NCBI GenBank assembly: GCA_949126835.1
Contig: OX421498.1
Coordinates: 32,266,081-32,330,080, forward strand
Direction: 5' to 3'
Origin: Anisus vortex
Taxonomy: Eukaryota; Mollusca; Gastropoda; Planorbidae
Length of the DNA: 64,000 nt
The notes beneath the pieces were generated by a model that was not told where the DNA came from, made no database searches, and saw nothing but the letters and a program-made list of their open reading frames with translations. How positions within the stretch are numbered: the stretch's first letter is position 1; every line of letters begins with the position of its first letter. The translations under genes and the position numbers were made by a program. Below, piece by piece: positions 11,243-22,651 of this stretch.

Positions 11243-11731
11243 CTCCCTTTCTATTAACTTGTATTTTCTGTCTGTCTGTTTGCTTGCTTGCTTGCTTGGA
11301 TGTTTGTTAGCAAAACTTTGCATCGATTTTTCGACCACTTCCCGTCGTCCAATCGAGCTGAAACTTGGGCAGAAGACTTGTCCCGACTAACAATACATTC
11401 TATCAAATTTTCAGCATCATAGCCTTTTGAATAGTCACGAATTCCTTCGACCAATTTGCGAATCGAAGAGTATATTTCACGTAAATTATTGCTGCCTCTA
11501 CCGCAAGAGACGGAAGTAAATACAATTTTCGGATATGTTCGTTTTTACAAAATAAATAGAATGAAAACAACACAATGTATCTTTTAATGGTTTTTGCGGA
11601 CCAAAGCTAGAAAAAAAAAAGGATGCGCAAAATTTTATAGTGGATATTCATAAGGTATAGTTTATACTTATATTTATTTTAACCTATCAAAATATAAATT
11701 AAATATAAACTTAGTTTACAAAGAAAGGGAG
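11243..11731. mobile_element. TIR repeat, family T, copy 2
   Basis: Second copy, in the same orientation, 239 bp after copy 1, bounded by TA plus CTCCCTTTCTATT and AAAGAAAGGGAG plus TA. It carries extra TTGC repeats near 11,280-11,300. The tight pair could be a local duplication or two insertions; divergence is moderate. Confidence 0.7.
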
Positions 11732-11733
11732 TA

Positions 11734-12642
11734 TAATAAAAACTTTGTTTTTCTGGGTTTGTTTATTTCTCTTCCTGTTCTGTATTTCAGGTTATGAAAT
11801 TTTGGCATATTATTTAATGCCAAAAAAATCATTGAATTATAAATGGCAACACTACAAGATCTAAATACAGCTTCCTATAACGCATTTAGTTTATTGATCT
11901 AAGGGCTAGCTTTTTTAAAAATAAAGAAATAAATTCTTCGTTTGATTTAGTTGTAGATCTTTTTTTTAATTATATTTTTTAAGTGTTTATTGAAACATAC
12001 TTTGCCTAGGATTTCCGTTAATACTTTTTAAGAATTTCTATTTTTGGGATCAGTTTTCTAAGAATAGCTACGTGTCCATTGCAGCTTTATAAGATTATGA
12101 AAACCGTTGACATTCGTAATCGCGTTTCCTGAGCCAGACCGTGTCCCCCACCCGGCCCCGATTTTCACTGAATTGTTTTTAATGTATTTAGTTTCGAATA
12201 TTTATAAGAAATAATTAAAAGATCGTTAAGTTTGCCTGAACAACAAATTCCACGTATACGTTGGTTTCAGGTTGCATAAAATAATGAATAATCGAAAATA
12301 AAATGCGGATTAGATTTCTTTTCCTTGAAAAAATCGCATCCTTGTTTTCTCTGATAAATGATATGTCCGGAACAGAGAATGGTTAATATTTTATTTCATT
12401 TGTCTCACAATTTGAAAATCTAATAATTGAAATTCTAATTTCGTAAAGAGTTTGATATTTTTATTTAAAACGGTCGAGTTAAATAATAATTACATTTATA
12501 TTTTGAGACTTTTTTAAAATAATTTGAAATCGTATAAAATTATCCAATCCAGTAATATATAAACCCAATAGACCAATGATTTTAAAATAAATTCATCTTT
12601 GAAATCTTGTTTTTCCTTGAGTTTTTTAAAACGTTAACAATG
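11734..12642. other. AT-rich, no gene recognised
   Basis: No domain, terminal repeat or array recognised. Confidence 0.55.
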
Positions 12643-15004
12643 GATGCAAACAGTGCTCTCACATAGGGGAGGGAAGAGAGGGGAGAGGGAGTATGCCCGG
12701 GGGCGACACTTCTGGGGGGGGGGGGCGGCAAAAATAACCTAAGTTCATACCAGAAATGTTACGGTAATACAATTTGAAACACAATTTGTGAACAAAAGGA
12801 ATAATGAATAAAGATAGTAGACGTTAACTTCTTATTTATTTACACTCAAACTGTTTAAGACAAATGTTTCACATTTAATAGGCGCACAGATATTTCATAA
12901 AAGATTGGCTCATCTAGAACAGGGGTAGGCAACCTTTTGCTAATAATGTGCCAAACTAGGATTTCTAAATCATTCAGCGTGCCAACAGCCTAAAAGCCAT
13001 CCTGCTCTATTATACTTTTGTTTAAAAATTGCTTTTATAGGGCAATTAGCGTAATCAAACTCCTTAGCAAGGTCAAGGCTAAAAGCAAAAGAGATTATTT
13101 ATAGAAAAAATCGTTTAAGCGTTTTATATTTAATACAAAATTGACGTGATTGTGATAATCAACCTTTTTATTTGCATTTACATCAAATACGGTACAATAT
13201 TTTATTACTAAACTTTCACATTTATGGTAAATAGTGTCTAAGCATTATCATTTGTTAGTCAAGATGAGGATCTAACACCTTACCTCATAATATATTTATT
13301 CTTTTTTAATCTCAGTTTAACTGAGCAATCCATTAATGTGTTCCAGACAATTAGCAATTTCAATATCGTTGAGGGGAATAAATACGTAGTAATCATACAA
13401 ACTGGATAGTTAATGTAATGTTTGAAAATATATATATACATTCTTTAGTTATATAGTATTTTTTTAAATTTTCAAATACTTTTTTTAACCATTTGATCAT
13501 TTCAAAGCTATAAATTGTAATTTATTTATTGTTTGATAGAAGATAAATAAAGAAAAATATTAGAAATATGAACGCAAATAAAACGGGTGAATTATCCCCC
13601 TTTAATTTAAAAAGGTGTTCAAATTTGATCTAATACTGATGCCAAACAAGTTTTATTTTGTAATATGACATTTAAGGAGTTTATATTTTAAACATTAACA
13701 GTTATCTAAATTACATAATACAGTGCTATTAAATACGTCTCTTTTATTTTATTACATTACAACCTGACCATTAAGGATGTGATAGGAATCCTTACATAAT
13801 TGTCAGTTATATGGTATTGCATCGACGATATACGGTGGTCATCTTCACCATTGTACATGCCGAAAGTTAGTTTGATGAAGGTATACTGGTCAATATTATA
13901 ATATATTAATGACAACCAGTTATGGTAATGTTATAGTTCTTTCAGATGACTTGCAGGTGACTGAATTAATATGGGTATGATGTATTTTTGGCTTGAGCTC
14001 CCATTATGAAAGATTATTGATATTATTCTTTATAAGTGTTATTAAACAGTTCAATTGATTATTATTCAGCACAGCAATTATATATATTTGTATGAGTTTA
14101 GTATTTACTCATTTTAATTATTTGTAAACGTGTCTAAAGGGAGGTCCTGGTTTATTATCCCTGAGCGCTTCGACTATGTATAGCATTGAGTTCACTATTC
14201 ATTACAGTGTCATTTGATATTTATATAGGCTCTTAGTTAGTAAATTGGAACAAATGGTTCATTTAGTTGATGTATAAAATTGTATACTACACCACAAACA
14301 ATTGAACGAGAATAAGTAAAGAAATCCTTCGTCAACAGTTAAACAATGAATTTAATTGGGTATATTACAAAGGGGTGTCCAATTTGGATGCGATTGTTGG
14401 GCTGACAAGTTAATATTCCAAGTAAATAAGAAGATAAATTATGCAAGCATATCAGCTAAGTACATGAAATAAGTGTAAACACGCATAGTAGTTTAAAATA
14501 TTATTATAGAATCCATGAGAATACCATTATAGAACACACAAATAATCCTTATGAATAAAACATAGTTAACATCAGAGTATTATAGCATAGCTTCCTTTAG
14601 TATGTACAAGCATAATGCTGGAAAAGTGAACGGACCTCGATTGCATTGCCTTTTTATATTGAGTCAGTTTGGGCGTTTAATCGGATCTATCGGATTCGTA
14701 ACCCTCCAAGAGACAATAACTCTGCATGATGCAATTGAAGTTTGATAGAAAATAATTTAGTAATCGATTCAATTAATATCCGAAATCGTTAATAAAAGAG
14801 ACGATATAAGACGCCATCTTTAAAGAGACCTTTCAATGTTTAATTTTAAATAATAATGGAGGTATTCATTGATCAACTAATAACTCTCTACGGCGCATTA
14901 GTGTCAACAATAAACATATTTTAAAATATCTTCGCAGTTATTAATAATTATGAAACGGCGTTTCGTAACAATTTATTAAATTCATTCATTCATCATTGGC
15001 TCCA

Positions 15005-15710
15005 TAGTCTCGGAAGACGATTAGATTTGCGCTCCTGTGATTTGTCTAGCCCTGCAGAATTGGCTAAGTCTGTAGAGACCTATCCTTGAGAGACAGGCTC
15101 TGTTGCATCTCTAGCACTTGAAAGCGGGACCGTTGGAGTTTGTCAGCGGCGGCCCATGTTCTTTAGCCTCCGCGATAAGGCGAAGTCTGCCCTCTGCAGC
15201 ATTTGTACCGGTATGTAGGGTACTTCTCCAACTATTTCTGTTCTGAGCCAGGTTCTCCCAGTTTCCGACCTCTATATCTATAGCCTTTAGGTCACGCTTG
15301 CAGACGTGCTTAAACCTAAGTTGGGGGCGCCCAGTAGCTCTCTTGCCCTCAGCAAGCTCAGCATATAGCAGGTCTTTTGGGATTCGCACATCCTCCATCC
15401 TGGAAACATGGCCAAGCCACCGGAGACGTCGTTGGCGAAGGAGAGTGACCATGCTAGGCATGTTAGCCCGTTGCAAGACCTCGTTGTTTGTTATGCGGTC
15501 CTTCCAAGAGATCCTAAGTATGCGTCTGAGGCAGCGCATATGGAAAGAAGAGAGTCTCTTTTCTTGCAATGTGTACAGGGTCCAAGTTTCGCTGGCGTAC
15601 AGGAGAGTGCTTATCACACATGCACGATAGACAGCTATTTTTGTATTAATAGTCAGCATCTAGTTGTCCCATACTCTTTGCGTTAGCCTGGATAAAGTCG
15701 CGGATGCCTT
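15005..15710 (-). pseudogene. LINE family G ORF2 C-terminal half, 5'-truncated
   Basis: The minus strand carries the region downstream of the reverse-transcriptase palm of a non-LTR retrotransposon. Motifs include KIAVYRACVISTLLYASETW, HMRCLRRILRISW, LRQRRLRWLGHVSRMED and KRATGRPQLRFKHVCKRDLK, characteristic of this LINE lineage. It ends in a Cys/His motif (FKC, frameshift, RCNRACLSRIGL). The frame is open from 15,659 to 15,111 apart from a stop just upstream (WDN-stop-MLTINTK) and a frameshift at the zinc-finger end. The 3' terminus shows ATGA repeats near 14,980-15,000. Length is about 200 residues of a ~1,000-residue protein. Fairly young but inactive, inserted in the family B hAT. Confidence 0.88.
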
Positions 15711-16266
15711 GCATTTATAAAATTAATAATACAAATAAATGTGTTTTTGTGTTTCATAATAATTTATACGCTTATTTATGTTTAATTAAAGAAGATGAGC
15801 ATAAAAACTCTTTTAAATGTAATTAGTCTATATCAATTAATGAGCGGTGAAGTGTAAAAGATCTCTTTGTATGCATAAAACAGCTTTCATGTGCGATAAA
15901 ATCTGTTCACAAGTGTAAGTTGAACGAAAAGCTGAAAGTAAAAGAGTGAATGTCTAGCAGTTGAGAAAAGCAGATGACTTTCGTAAGCAGCTTCCTTTTA
16001 TACTTTTTCCGCAAATAGGCACATTGGAATGCCCATTTTTTAAATGTTTAAAATTCAACTTGTTGCATTTTTCAATTGCCAATAGCCCTCGACTTAAAAA
16101 AAAAATATCTACTTCTAAGAAGGGTGTAGTAAGATCAAACCAGTTAGGCTTGATGTGGTATGAAAAAATTAGTGTATCAATTTGAAAGTCTTGCCTTTGA
16201 TTAGAAAACTCTGCATTGAGTGCTTCAATGTAATTCTGAAAAAGGCCAACTCTCTATCTTAATATA

Positions 16267-16625
16267 TGCCTTAATATAATAATAATAATAATGATACTTG
16301 TAAAGCGCATATCCCGTTGGGAACAGTTCTATGCGCTGTCAACAGTCACAGACAGAGTACAGATCAGAAAACGAAAAAAAGACGAAAATGTATACATGAA
16401 AAATTATAAACTGCTACTTGAATAAATAGATGCGCCTTCAGCCGGCTCCTGAAGGTGTCGAAGCTAGGGCTTTGGCGAAGCTGTATTGGGAGGAAATTCC
16501 AGGCGGACGGGATGTACATGTAGTTAAATGTTTTGTAATTGATTTCCCGGTAGGATATGTCTAGTTTCAGTGCAAATCCATTCAAGTGGTTCTTATGAAG
16601 CGTTAAACTTACTGACATTTGTCGC
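16267..16625 (-). pseudogene. LINE family D (CR1/L2-like) C-terminus, reverse copy
   Basis: Minus-strand translation of 16,618-16,364 includes PSAWNFLPIQLRQSPSFDTF then RLKAHLF, the same C-terminal signature as at 8,100-8,466. The 3' end (ATATGCGCTTTACAAGTATC then ATT repeats, on the minus strand) matches the LINE tail type. It is nested inside the hAT element of 12,920-16,793. Confidence 0.8.
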
Positions 16626-17061
16626 TACGTCATTCAAAAACATCGCCTTCAATAGTCAGTTTTCCTCATTCAGAATCGGAAAATGTTGTGTTTTTTTAAT
16701 CAATAAAAAACACCTCTGGAGGTCTCTCGCGTGCCATTGAAAATCGCTCTGCGTGCCAAGTTTGGCACGCGTTCCTTAGGTTGCCGACACCTGATCTAGA
16801 ATATTTTCAATAAAAAATTGCATTTTTAAATTTCTTTAATCATAATAATTAACTAAGCGCAGGCATTAAACAAAGAAATTACAGTATGCAAGGGGGCGTC
16901 GCTGAAACTTTTGCCCTGGGGCGCTACAAAGGCTTGTGGGGACCCTGGGTGCAAAATGCTAAAATTAGTCTCGGGTCATGTTTAAATAAAATATAGGGGC
17001 CATGGTGCATCTTATTGAGGAGACAAATCATATCAGGGCGATACCACTATTTTAGACGTTA

Positions 17062-17454
17062 GGCTACGTTTATAAAGGCGGCGGGTAGGCGGGTTGCCGC
17101 GAGATGGTTAGTCGCGCTAGAAAACCGCGCCTAATGACTCGCGCGGTTGGTGTTTATAGCGAAAGCGGGAAAAAGCCAGACGAGACAACAAACATCGCCA
17201 GACAGACCAGGGTCATTCTGGGGTCACCTTAAAGACAGTGCACAGCCAACACAGTCCGGCGCGGCAACGCGCAACAAGAACTAAAAACTAGTTCTGGTAA
17301 TTACCCGCGCCGGTCGGCAAATCTGTCGCCTTGAGAGACCCGCGTCCTCTATGAACAACTGCAAAGCAAAAATAATAACATTCCTCACACGAGTTCGCTC
17401 GGGTCGACTCGCGCGTGCGATTTTCCGAAACCCGCCGCCTCTATAAACGCTAGC
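17062..17454. mobile_element. GC-rich MITE, Harbinger-like
   Basis: The left end GGCTACGTTTATAAAGGCGG and right end (reverse complement) GCTAGCGTTTATAGAGGCGG form an inverted repeat of about 24 bp. They are flanked by TTA on both sides (17,059-17,061 and 17,455-17,457), the 3-bp duplication expected of PIF/Harbinger elements. The 393-bp body is strikingly CpG- and GC-rich against AT-rich surroundings (many GCGCG and CGCG motifs) and codes for nothing recognisable. A CpG-rich promoter is the alternative, but the paired ends favour a transposon. Confidence 0.72.
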
Positions 17455-17467
17455 TTACGCACGGACT

Positions 17468-17560
17468 AGGAATGTTGATATCGTTTTATTTTGAAAACCT
17501 GTTTTCGGTTCTATAAATCCGATTTTAATCCGGGTTTCGGTCTTCCCAATTTATTTTCAA
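17468..17560. mobile_element. Isolated transposon end (CTAGGAATGTTG type)
   Basis: CTAGGAATGTTGATATCG followed by TTTTCGGTTCTATAAATCCG and CGGGTTTCGGTCTTCC resembles, in reverse complement, the sequence ending at about 28,407 (AACCGGTTTTAACATCCCTAG). It looks like one terminus of a hAT-like element without its partner nearby. Confidence 0.35.
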
Positions 17561-17597
17561 AACGGTAGCCTACATATATTGCCTTATTACGTATTAT

Positions 17598-17870
17598 ATA
17601 GATAGATTTAACCAGATAAGACTAGATTTGACCATATAAAACTAGATTCGACCAGATAAGACAAGATAATGATAGATATGATCAGACAAACTAAGCCAGG
17701 TTAAGGTACAAGATAATACATGATAAGACAAGATGAGACAAGGTAAGGCAAGATTAAAGATATCACTTGATAAGAACAGAAAAGATTAGATACGATGATA
17801 TTATAAGCTTTCACAAGACTCTGTGAGATAAAACAAGATATTAGATAAGATTATATAAGATAATGTGTAT
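17598..17870. repeat. Degenerate AGATAAGACA-type repeat
   Basis: Diverged copies of a ~10-bp motif (AGATAAGAC, AGATTTGACC, AAGATAATG). The periodicity is poor. Confidence 0.65.
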
Positions 17871-18690
17871 TTGATCCAATATGTAACATACTTTAGAGTA
17901 GCTGTGATTAAACAAATTATCGAATACCAATGGCACTATAATTTACTATCTACGTAAGTTGCACCTATATATATATATGCGGCTCTGTACACAAATCTTT
18001 TTTTATTTCACAAGGTTTTTCTAAGCCAAATTTAAGTATACGGTACATCGCTTTATGCGTTTATAATTTACACAATCATTTCCTTATATAGCCGTGTTAT
18101 TTATATCGAATTCGGCAGCTTATATAACAGTTCAACAAAAACTTCTTTTATATATATATATATATATATTATAAAGGTTGGGTGGAATGGAAAAAAGCTT
18201 CAATCGAAGTCATGCTCCTAACTTGTGACTATTTTTAACATGACATTTTTGTTGCATTTAAAAACAAAAAACAGATAGTTCTACGTAATTCTTCGATATA
18301 GAGTTTGTATATAGCCTTAAATAAAAAGAAATCAGTCCTAGGCCTATATTATATTAATTCTATCGGGTACGGTAGCGGTTGGTTTTCTATAGTGGTGTGG
18401 TTATGGTGGTATATAGCCCATGAGAAACAAAGAAATATATTTTTAGACTTACTTTAAAGATAGGCCTACTGGCGAGCTGAAAATAGTTCAATATTAATAT
18501 ATCGACATTAAACTTTTGAAAGAGCATTTCAGGATAACATTGTTATACAATTGTATTAGTGTACTATAACGCTCGACGTTATCTAATTATAAAAATATAA
18601 AGAAAGATAGCCATGTAGGACTGAATATGTTTTTATGTTTTTGTCCTTTCATTTATTTTCCATTGAACATGATAGGCCTTATCTTCTCTT
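17871..18690. other. No gene recognised; (TA)n
   Basis: AT-rich. A TA microsatellite lies at about 18,148-18,169. Nothing else identified. Confidence 0.55.
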
Positions 18691-18694
18691 ATAT

Positions 18695-18860
18695 ATTACA
18701 GGCACTCCTTCTATAAAGAAGATTATGGTGTCTTACGCTCATCCGTGGTCCGAGTCTAGTCTTGCATTTTTAATAATGTTTTAAATGATGTTAAGTTACG
18801 GGTTTTCCTGGTTTGCTCAGCTAACCCATTCCACGCCCGAACGCTACTGGAGAAGTAAGA
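18695..18860 (-). pseudogene. LINE family C 3' end, copy 1
   Basis: The minus strand reads KYSYFSSSVRAWNGLAEQ, then TRKTRNLTSFKTLLKMQD and a stop: the last ~36 residues of a non-LTR retrotransposon ORF2. A ~60-bp 3' UTR follows (GAGCGTAAGACACCATAATC ... TATAGAAGGAGTGCCTGTAA). The frame is clean. It is the least damaged coding tail of a family with about ten members here, all heavily 5'-truncated. Confidence 0.78.
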
Positions 18861-19757
18861 GTACTTATATATATGCATTTGTTCTCGCATTTATTATTAG
18901 GTGACAAGGAAAGTGTTTTTGTCTTTATGTTTATCTGATCATCGCAACAGGTGTTTGTGCTGTATTTCTAAAGTAGAGTTTAATGCCTTATGTTATTATT
19001 ACTACTTTACTCTTTGCCCTTCTGTCCTCTAGTGTTTCTAGGTTTCGTGATCTAACTATTGGTGTCATTTGCTGTTAGGCCCTACTCTTGTCAATTTTGA
19101 ATATTCGCTAGTAATGAACTTTTTGTTTTTATATATTAGGAGGTCTACTTTAAGAAACATGTTCCTCCAGCTTGACAGTTTCTATTTAAGTCGGGCTCTA
19201 CCAATCTATTTAGACAACAGAATAATTGTACTTTTCAATCTAACTATAATCAATCATTCATTATGATTTCATTTTATTTTTTTAAATGCATCCGTTGGAC
19301 ACTTTTTAAAAAAAACGATCGGCAATTTCCGAAAATCGGGACTTACACAAAATTAAAGTAAGTCCACGTATTATAAATGCATTTTTTAAATCTGATTTAT
19401 CGTATGTATGTTTTACATTTTTTTGTCTTTATTGGTCAGTGCGCGGATTGTTTTAATTTAGATAAGTGCCCTGTTGAGCACTCCGTGTATAGGCCTATAG
19501 AGCTCAGAGAAACAAGCGACCGCAGAGTCGCATAGGTCGGATCCACTGACCTATACATACTATGTGCCCATTGTCCTGAAATTGTTTATGTGAATGACCA
19601 CACCTGATATGTTAGGTTGGTCTAGTTAAGTGTTCCTTTGTCTGATACCGATTTTGATCAATAAATTTAAAAAAGCAAAACAAAATTACGGACAAAATAA
19701 AAACAACAAAATATATTTAAAAAAAACAAAAGAACATAGTGCCATAAATGGGCAGCT

Positions 19758-19793
<36 letters not shown>

Positions 19794-20079
19794 TTGTTTC
19801 AAATATGACAGAAATAGGAACATTCTTCTATTAAAAATAAAAATCCCTACTCTCCCCCTCTAAGTGACCTAAAACAGTTTTTTCGAAAGCAATACAACTA
19901 TAGAAATCTGTATAGACATTTGCGGAACATACATAATGTATTCAATCCAAACAATATTTCAAAATCTTTAAAACAAAAGGATAATGAATGTTTAATTTAA
20001 TTACATTATTTTACAATGTATTAATTGTATAGTGTATAGTGAATCACCTTTCAGCCAGGAAATACAATGGCTCAATAGC
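18861..20079. other. AT-rich, no gene; poly-T run
   Basis: A run of about 34 T lies at 19,759-19,792. No coding sequence or element termini recognised. Confidence 0.55.
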
Positions 20080-20275
20080 TGACTCCTAAATAATAGGCCT
20101 ACTTTTTTTCTTGTATGATAAATGGTATGATAGTATGCGTGAATGTCTATTGTGTTTGAGTACAAATGGTTCTTTAATATTGTTTTAGGTATGCTGAAAG
20201 ACGGAATTTATGTAACCAAGTCAATTTTCCATTCATTTGGATCAATAAAGCAATCTTATCTTATCTTATAAAGGC
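20080..20275 (+). mobile_element. Dispersed repeat F, copy 2 (LINE-like 3' tail)
   Basis: The sequence from CTTGTATGATAAATGGTATG to GAAAGACGGAATTTATGTAA, then TTTGGATCAATAAAGCAATC and a (TCTTA)n tail, matches 51,530-51,720 over about 190 bp. The pentamer tail suggests a truncated non-LTR retrotransposon. No protein signature remains. Confidence 0.7.
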
Positions 20276-20417
20276 GCGCATATTTGAGAGTCAAGTACAG
20301 CCCATCCATGTGTATATAGATCAGTGATCACAACACATTGATAACATAATGTATGAATATAGCTACGGTATCTATATATCTATCTATCTATATATCTATA
20401 TATATATATATATATTT

Positions 20418-21702
20418 ATGGGCATTGAAATGTGACGATTCGCGGGAAAATCTGAAAGGAAGCTGCTTAGGAAAGTCATATGTTGTCCACTGCAAGGCAT
20501 TGGCTCTACTTTCAGCTTTAAGTTTAATTTACACTATCGAACATGAATGCTTTTTTTTTAAGCATACCAAGAGATCACATAAGCATGACCACTCAGAAGT
20601 GACTAAATATGTACCTGACATTGAACATTAACGAAGAGCATTAAAGGAAAAAGGCACTCATTAATTGATGCATGTTAATTACATTCAAATGAGTTTTATG
20701 CTCATCTCTCTTAATTAAGAAAAAATAGAATTATTTCTAACACAAATTTGTTTGTTTTATTATTGCAATAAATAAAACAGGCTTATATACTTGCATTATA
20801 TTTTGCAATTGTTGGAATTATTGATGTTTTAAAAATTAAACTCATTGACTTAAATAATGAAGAAACGTTTATTTACAACGTAAATTAATTGTATACATCT
20901 CATTACACAATGTAAAAAGAGCCTAATGCTGAATTTATATAAAGAAATAAGAATTTAAAAGCAAAACTAGTTTTTTTTTTTTTTTTTAAATAGACTAACA
21001 CTTTTGGCATCACTAGTATTAAATTTGGAGAATGTATCAGTAAAGGGACATAATTGAGCCGTTTTCTTTGAGTTTATATTTTTTAATAATATGTTGTTTT
21101 TTTTTTTGTTTCCTTTACAAAAAAATAGCTAACGATTTATAACTTTAAATGATAAAACTATAAAATATAGTTGAAAATTATATACATATTATATGACGTA
21201 AGAATTTATATGAACATTTTTAAACATTATGTTAACTACCCAGTTTTTATAATTACAATATATCTATTCCACTTACCTAACTATAGTTTTAACATACTGC
21301 ATCTTATATTTCATCAGTAATAATATATTGGTTTAAATCTCAGTATGCTGAGATCTAACTGTAAATAATGTATAGCTATTACTAGAATTATCTATATCTT
21401 TACTCTTGACAACTAAATTCAAATGTTGTTACACTAACCATTAATATGTAAGTTGAGAAATGAAATTGTGTATTAGCTGTAAATAATAACAAACAGGTTT
21501 TTTTTCTTATTAAATATAAAACGCTTTAATGATTTTCTCTAAAATGCTCCTTTTCTTTTGGTCTTGGTCTTGCTACGGCACTAAATAAATTGTCTTATAA
21601 AAATAATATAGCTGAGCAGTTTGACTTTCAAGCTGTTGGCACCGCTGAATGATTTAGAAATCCTAGTTTGGCACACTATAAGCAATAAGTTGCCGACCCT
21701 TG
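20418..21702 (-). mobile_element. hAT family B, second long copy (one end missing)
   Basis: In reverse orientation this matches the 12,920 element. The end GCTGAATGATTTAGAAATCC ... AGTTGCCGACCCTTG is its left terminus; 20,675-20,720 matches 15,785-15,830; 20,440-20,560 matches 15,900-16,040 (AAGCTGAAAGTA, TATGACTTTC, AAGCAGCTTCCTTT). The other end is lost where a TATC/TA microsatellite begins at about 20,375-20,415. No target-site duplication can be seen. A small frame at 20,353-20,631 shows no known domain. Confidence 0.78.
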
Positions 21703-21939
21703 ATAAAGAGGAAATATTAGTTTTCAATAGTTTTTGGGGAAATTGCTATAGGCCTATCATTGTGCGTGCACCAGTTCAAAATGTTTCTTAAATTTATTGT
21801 AATATGTTTCCCCCTCCCCATTTTGCAAACCTGGCTTCGAGGCCACTGATTCTGATTGCCTTTGTAGACAAATAACACCACGCCGCTAAAAGGTTAGTGA
21901 TTATAAAATTTCTTATGGCCTAGTTGTACCTGTGACATG

Positions 21940-22461
21940 TGACCTCTGACCCGAGAGTTCACGATGACCAATAGAAAAATATTTGTACGGCGGTGCTGTG
22001 AGGGCTTTTCTCGAAACCTTATGCGCTATTTATAGTCCCGCCGTATCGAGGTCAAGTTCATGACCACCTTACGTCACGTAACCTCTGCGCGCTGGTAACC
22101 TCTGTCACTTCTGCTAACGGCGCGCCGTGTGTTGTTGTCATATATTACCGTGTTACTCGAGGAGTTCCTACCGTGTGGTGAATTCTAGAGTTTTCTCATT
22201 GACGTGTGCGTGTTGTTGTTTGTTTTCCCCCCGCCGCCCTCTCCTCCGCTTTTCTACATCTAATAAACAATTTAAGAAAACAGTTCAAAATACATTTTTT
22301 CTGTTCGGATATAGTAAAGGTGCAGATAGGTTAAAATGCTAAACGTAAAATCTCGGACAAAATATGTTTCGATACGTTCGTCGCCTTGCATTATTACATA
22401 AGAAGATATGTCCTAGTCACAGTAAAGCGTGTCACACTGTATCGACCACCCATTGAGAACG
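21940..22461 (+). promoter_or_regulatory. Candidate promoter and first exon
   Basis: Seen: a less AT-rich, CpG-containing island with a CCAAT box (21,968-21,972), a TATA-like TATTTATA (22,027-22,034), a perfect odd palindrome TTACGTCACGTAA containing a CRE/ATF core (22,069-22,081), and a consensus splice donor GGTGAGTGC with GT at 22,462. A 30-codon frame opens at 22,364 (MFRYVRRLALLHKKICPSHS...), basic and lacking acidic residues at its start like a mitochondrial presequence, but it stops at 22,454, five bases before the end of the putative exon. Inferred: a 5' UTR exon, possibly with an upstream ORF. Transcript data would decide. It may also be an unrecognised transposon. Confidence 0.3.
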
Positions 22462-22651
22462 GTGAGTGCAGATAAGCTTTGAACTTAGTGCATATTATAG
22501 TCTACATTTCAACATTATTGTGGGAGAAAGTAGTGACTATTTTGTTCAGTCTTCTGCACGTGCTATACTTAACAGCATATTTACTTATATTATTTACATT
22601 ATAGGCCTAGGCCCTACACCTCATACTTAGGGCCTATAGATACTATACCAG

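Larger units (their letters stand above)
12920..16793. mobile_element. hAT family B element, long copy with nested LINEs
   Basis: The left end CAGGGGTAGGCAACC and right end AGGTTGCCGACACCTG are inverted repeats with perfect 8-bp duplications, ATCTAGAA, at 12,912-12,919 and 16,794-16,801. Sub-terminal motifs recur in the shorter relatives at 20,418, 23,190, 38,189, 50,628 and 63,058: TGCCAAACTAGGATTTCTAA at the left, TTGGCACGCG and GATTTTCAATGGCACGCG at the right. The interior holds LINE fragments at 15,005-15,710 and 16,267-16,625. The segments at 13,385-13,745 and 15,712-15,800 match the interior of hAT family A. I see no transposase frame, so it is probably non-autonomous or decayed. Confidence 0.9.
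12651..16947. mobile_element. Outer hAT-like element (host of a nested hAT)
   Basis: The left end CAGTGCTCTCACATAG and right end ...GTGGGGACCCTG are weakly inverted. They are flanked by GATGCAAA (12,643-12,650) and GGTGCAAA (16,948-16,955), an 8-bp duplication with one mismatch. Both sub-terminal regions are rich in GGGGGC motifs. Nearly all of its interior is the inserted family B element. The call rests on the duplication and termini only. Confidence 0.62.
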
